49,037 bases of DNA from the NCBI RefSeq assembly GCF_002858925.1, contig NZ_PJRS01000029.1, forward strand, positions 1 through 49,037. Direction: 5' to 3'. Shown one piece after another: positions 48,903 through 49,037 of the stretch. The stretch's first letter is position 1. Each line of letters begins with the position of its first letter. The position numbers and the translations under genes were made by a program. The notes under the pieces are model-generated. The model had not been told where the DNA came from and did not search any database. It saw only the letters and a program-made list of their open reading frames with translations. The stretch comes from Caulobacter zeae. Lineage in GTDB: Bacteria; Pseudomonadota; Alphaproteobacteria; Caulobacterales; Caulobacteraceae.

Positions 48903-49037
48903 TGTTGTGTCCCGAGAGCTTGGCGGGATGGTTTGGGTGTAGCCTCCGGTTTGGCCTGGCTGGAGGAACAGCGATGCTCGTGAAGCTGCATGGCAATGCG
49001 ACGACGACGCCGAAGGTGCGTGCCTACATCCAGGCGA
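48903..49037 (+). mobile_element. Left end of an IS481-family-like insertion sequence (partial)
   Basis: The element appears to start at TGTTGTGTCCCGAGAG, just inside a broken repeat arm, and contains a transposase start codon 71 bases in. TGT ends are usual for IS481-type elements. The right end lies beyond the window, so the terminal repeat cannot be compared. Confidence 0.6.
48974..49037 (+). CDS. Transposase N-terminus, IS481-type (truncated by window edge)
   Basis: Twenty-one residues are visible, starting MLVKLHGNATTTPKVRAYIQ. The wording LHxNATTTPKxRAYIQ is the characteristic opening of IS481-family transposases in Caulobacter and relatives, leading into a helix-turn-helix. The ATG at 48974 follows a strong GGAGGA ribosome site at 5 bases. 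The DDE catalytic domain is outside the window, so intactness is unknown. Confidence 0.7.
   Translation, partial: MLVKLHGNATTTPKVRAYIQA

Overview
The window is a high-GC alphaproteobacterial chromosome segment, almost certainly Caulobacter or a very close relative. The support is the order fliQ-fliR-flhB-cckA at the right end, a perfect TTAA-N7-TTAA CtrA box between fliOP and flgBC-fliE, clustered GANTC (CcrM) sites, EcfG/SigT-type promoter motifs, two MucR/Ros regulators, large TonB-dependent receptors and families of GC-rich intergenic hairpin repeats. Species identity is inference; no 16S gene or other species marker is present.

Layout. 0-13.3 kb: a hybrid histidine kinase; a divergent acyl-CoA synthetase fused to a membrane/DUF1499 tail; a GMC oxidoreductase; an orphan tail-assembly-like protein; a Hint-like protein; a GAF histidine kinase; a DUF1624-type membrane protein divergent from a siderophore-type TonB receptor; and an MBL-fold hydrolase. 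13.3-20.1 kb: small envelope and phosphatase-like genes, a second, probably highly expressed TonB receptor, and the SppA protease. 20.2-26.2 kb: tRNA-Pro(CGG), tRNA-Gln(TTG), the first MucR, a GNAT acetyltransferase, oligopeptidase B, a trypsin-like protease, a CsbD stress protein behind an EcfG-type promoter, and a MaoC hydratase. 26.2-32.9 kb: a NRAMP Mn transporter, a GSU2403-type nucleotidyltransferase-fold protein, and a lipid/acyl-CoA group (acyl-CoA synthetase, P450, crotonase). 33-35.8 kb: DUF2336 protein, the second MucR and a PAS_5 protein behind five GANTC sites. 35.9-39.6 kb: ribokinase, fliP-fliO divergent from flgB-flgC-fliE, and a CsbD-like lipoprotein. 39.7-44.2 kb: a two-gene ABC importer with a permease-binding-protein fusion, a PhoK-type phosphatase and tiny membrane proteins. 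44.4-49.0 kb: fliQ, fliR, flhB, cckA and the start of an IS481-type element that runs off the right edge.

How the genes fit together. The strongest theme is cell-cycle and flagellar control. CckA phosphorylates the CtrA pathway, CtrA boxes sit in front of flgBC-fliE/fliOP and fliQR-flhB, and two MucR paralogs (regulators known to work with CtrA/SciP in Caulobacter) are encoded nearby. A second theme is lipid catabolism: MaoC and the crotonase, 5.8 kb apart, have similar CAWAC-N4-GTTTG palindromes upstream that resemble PsrA/FadR-type TetR operators. A third is general stress: both CsbD-like genes carry (G/C)GAACC-N16-CGTT promoters with identical spacing. The intergenic regions are rich in bipartite inverted hairpin repeats of at least three sequence families, one of them apparently broken by the IS element.

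No CRISPR array, prophage or canonical multi-gene defence system is visible. The most unusual items are the acyl-CoA synthetase-DUF1499 chimera, the stand-alone Hint-like protein beside a tail-assembly-like orphan, and the two MucR paralogs that each lack a different zinc ligand.
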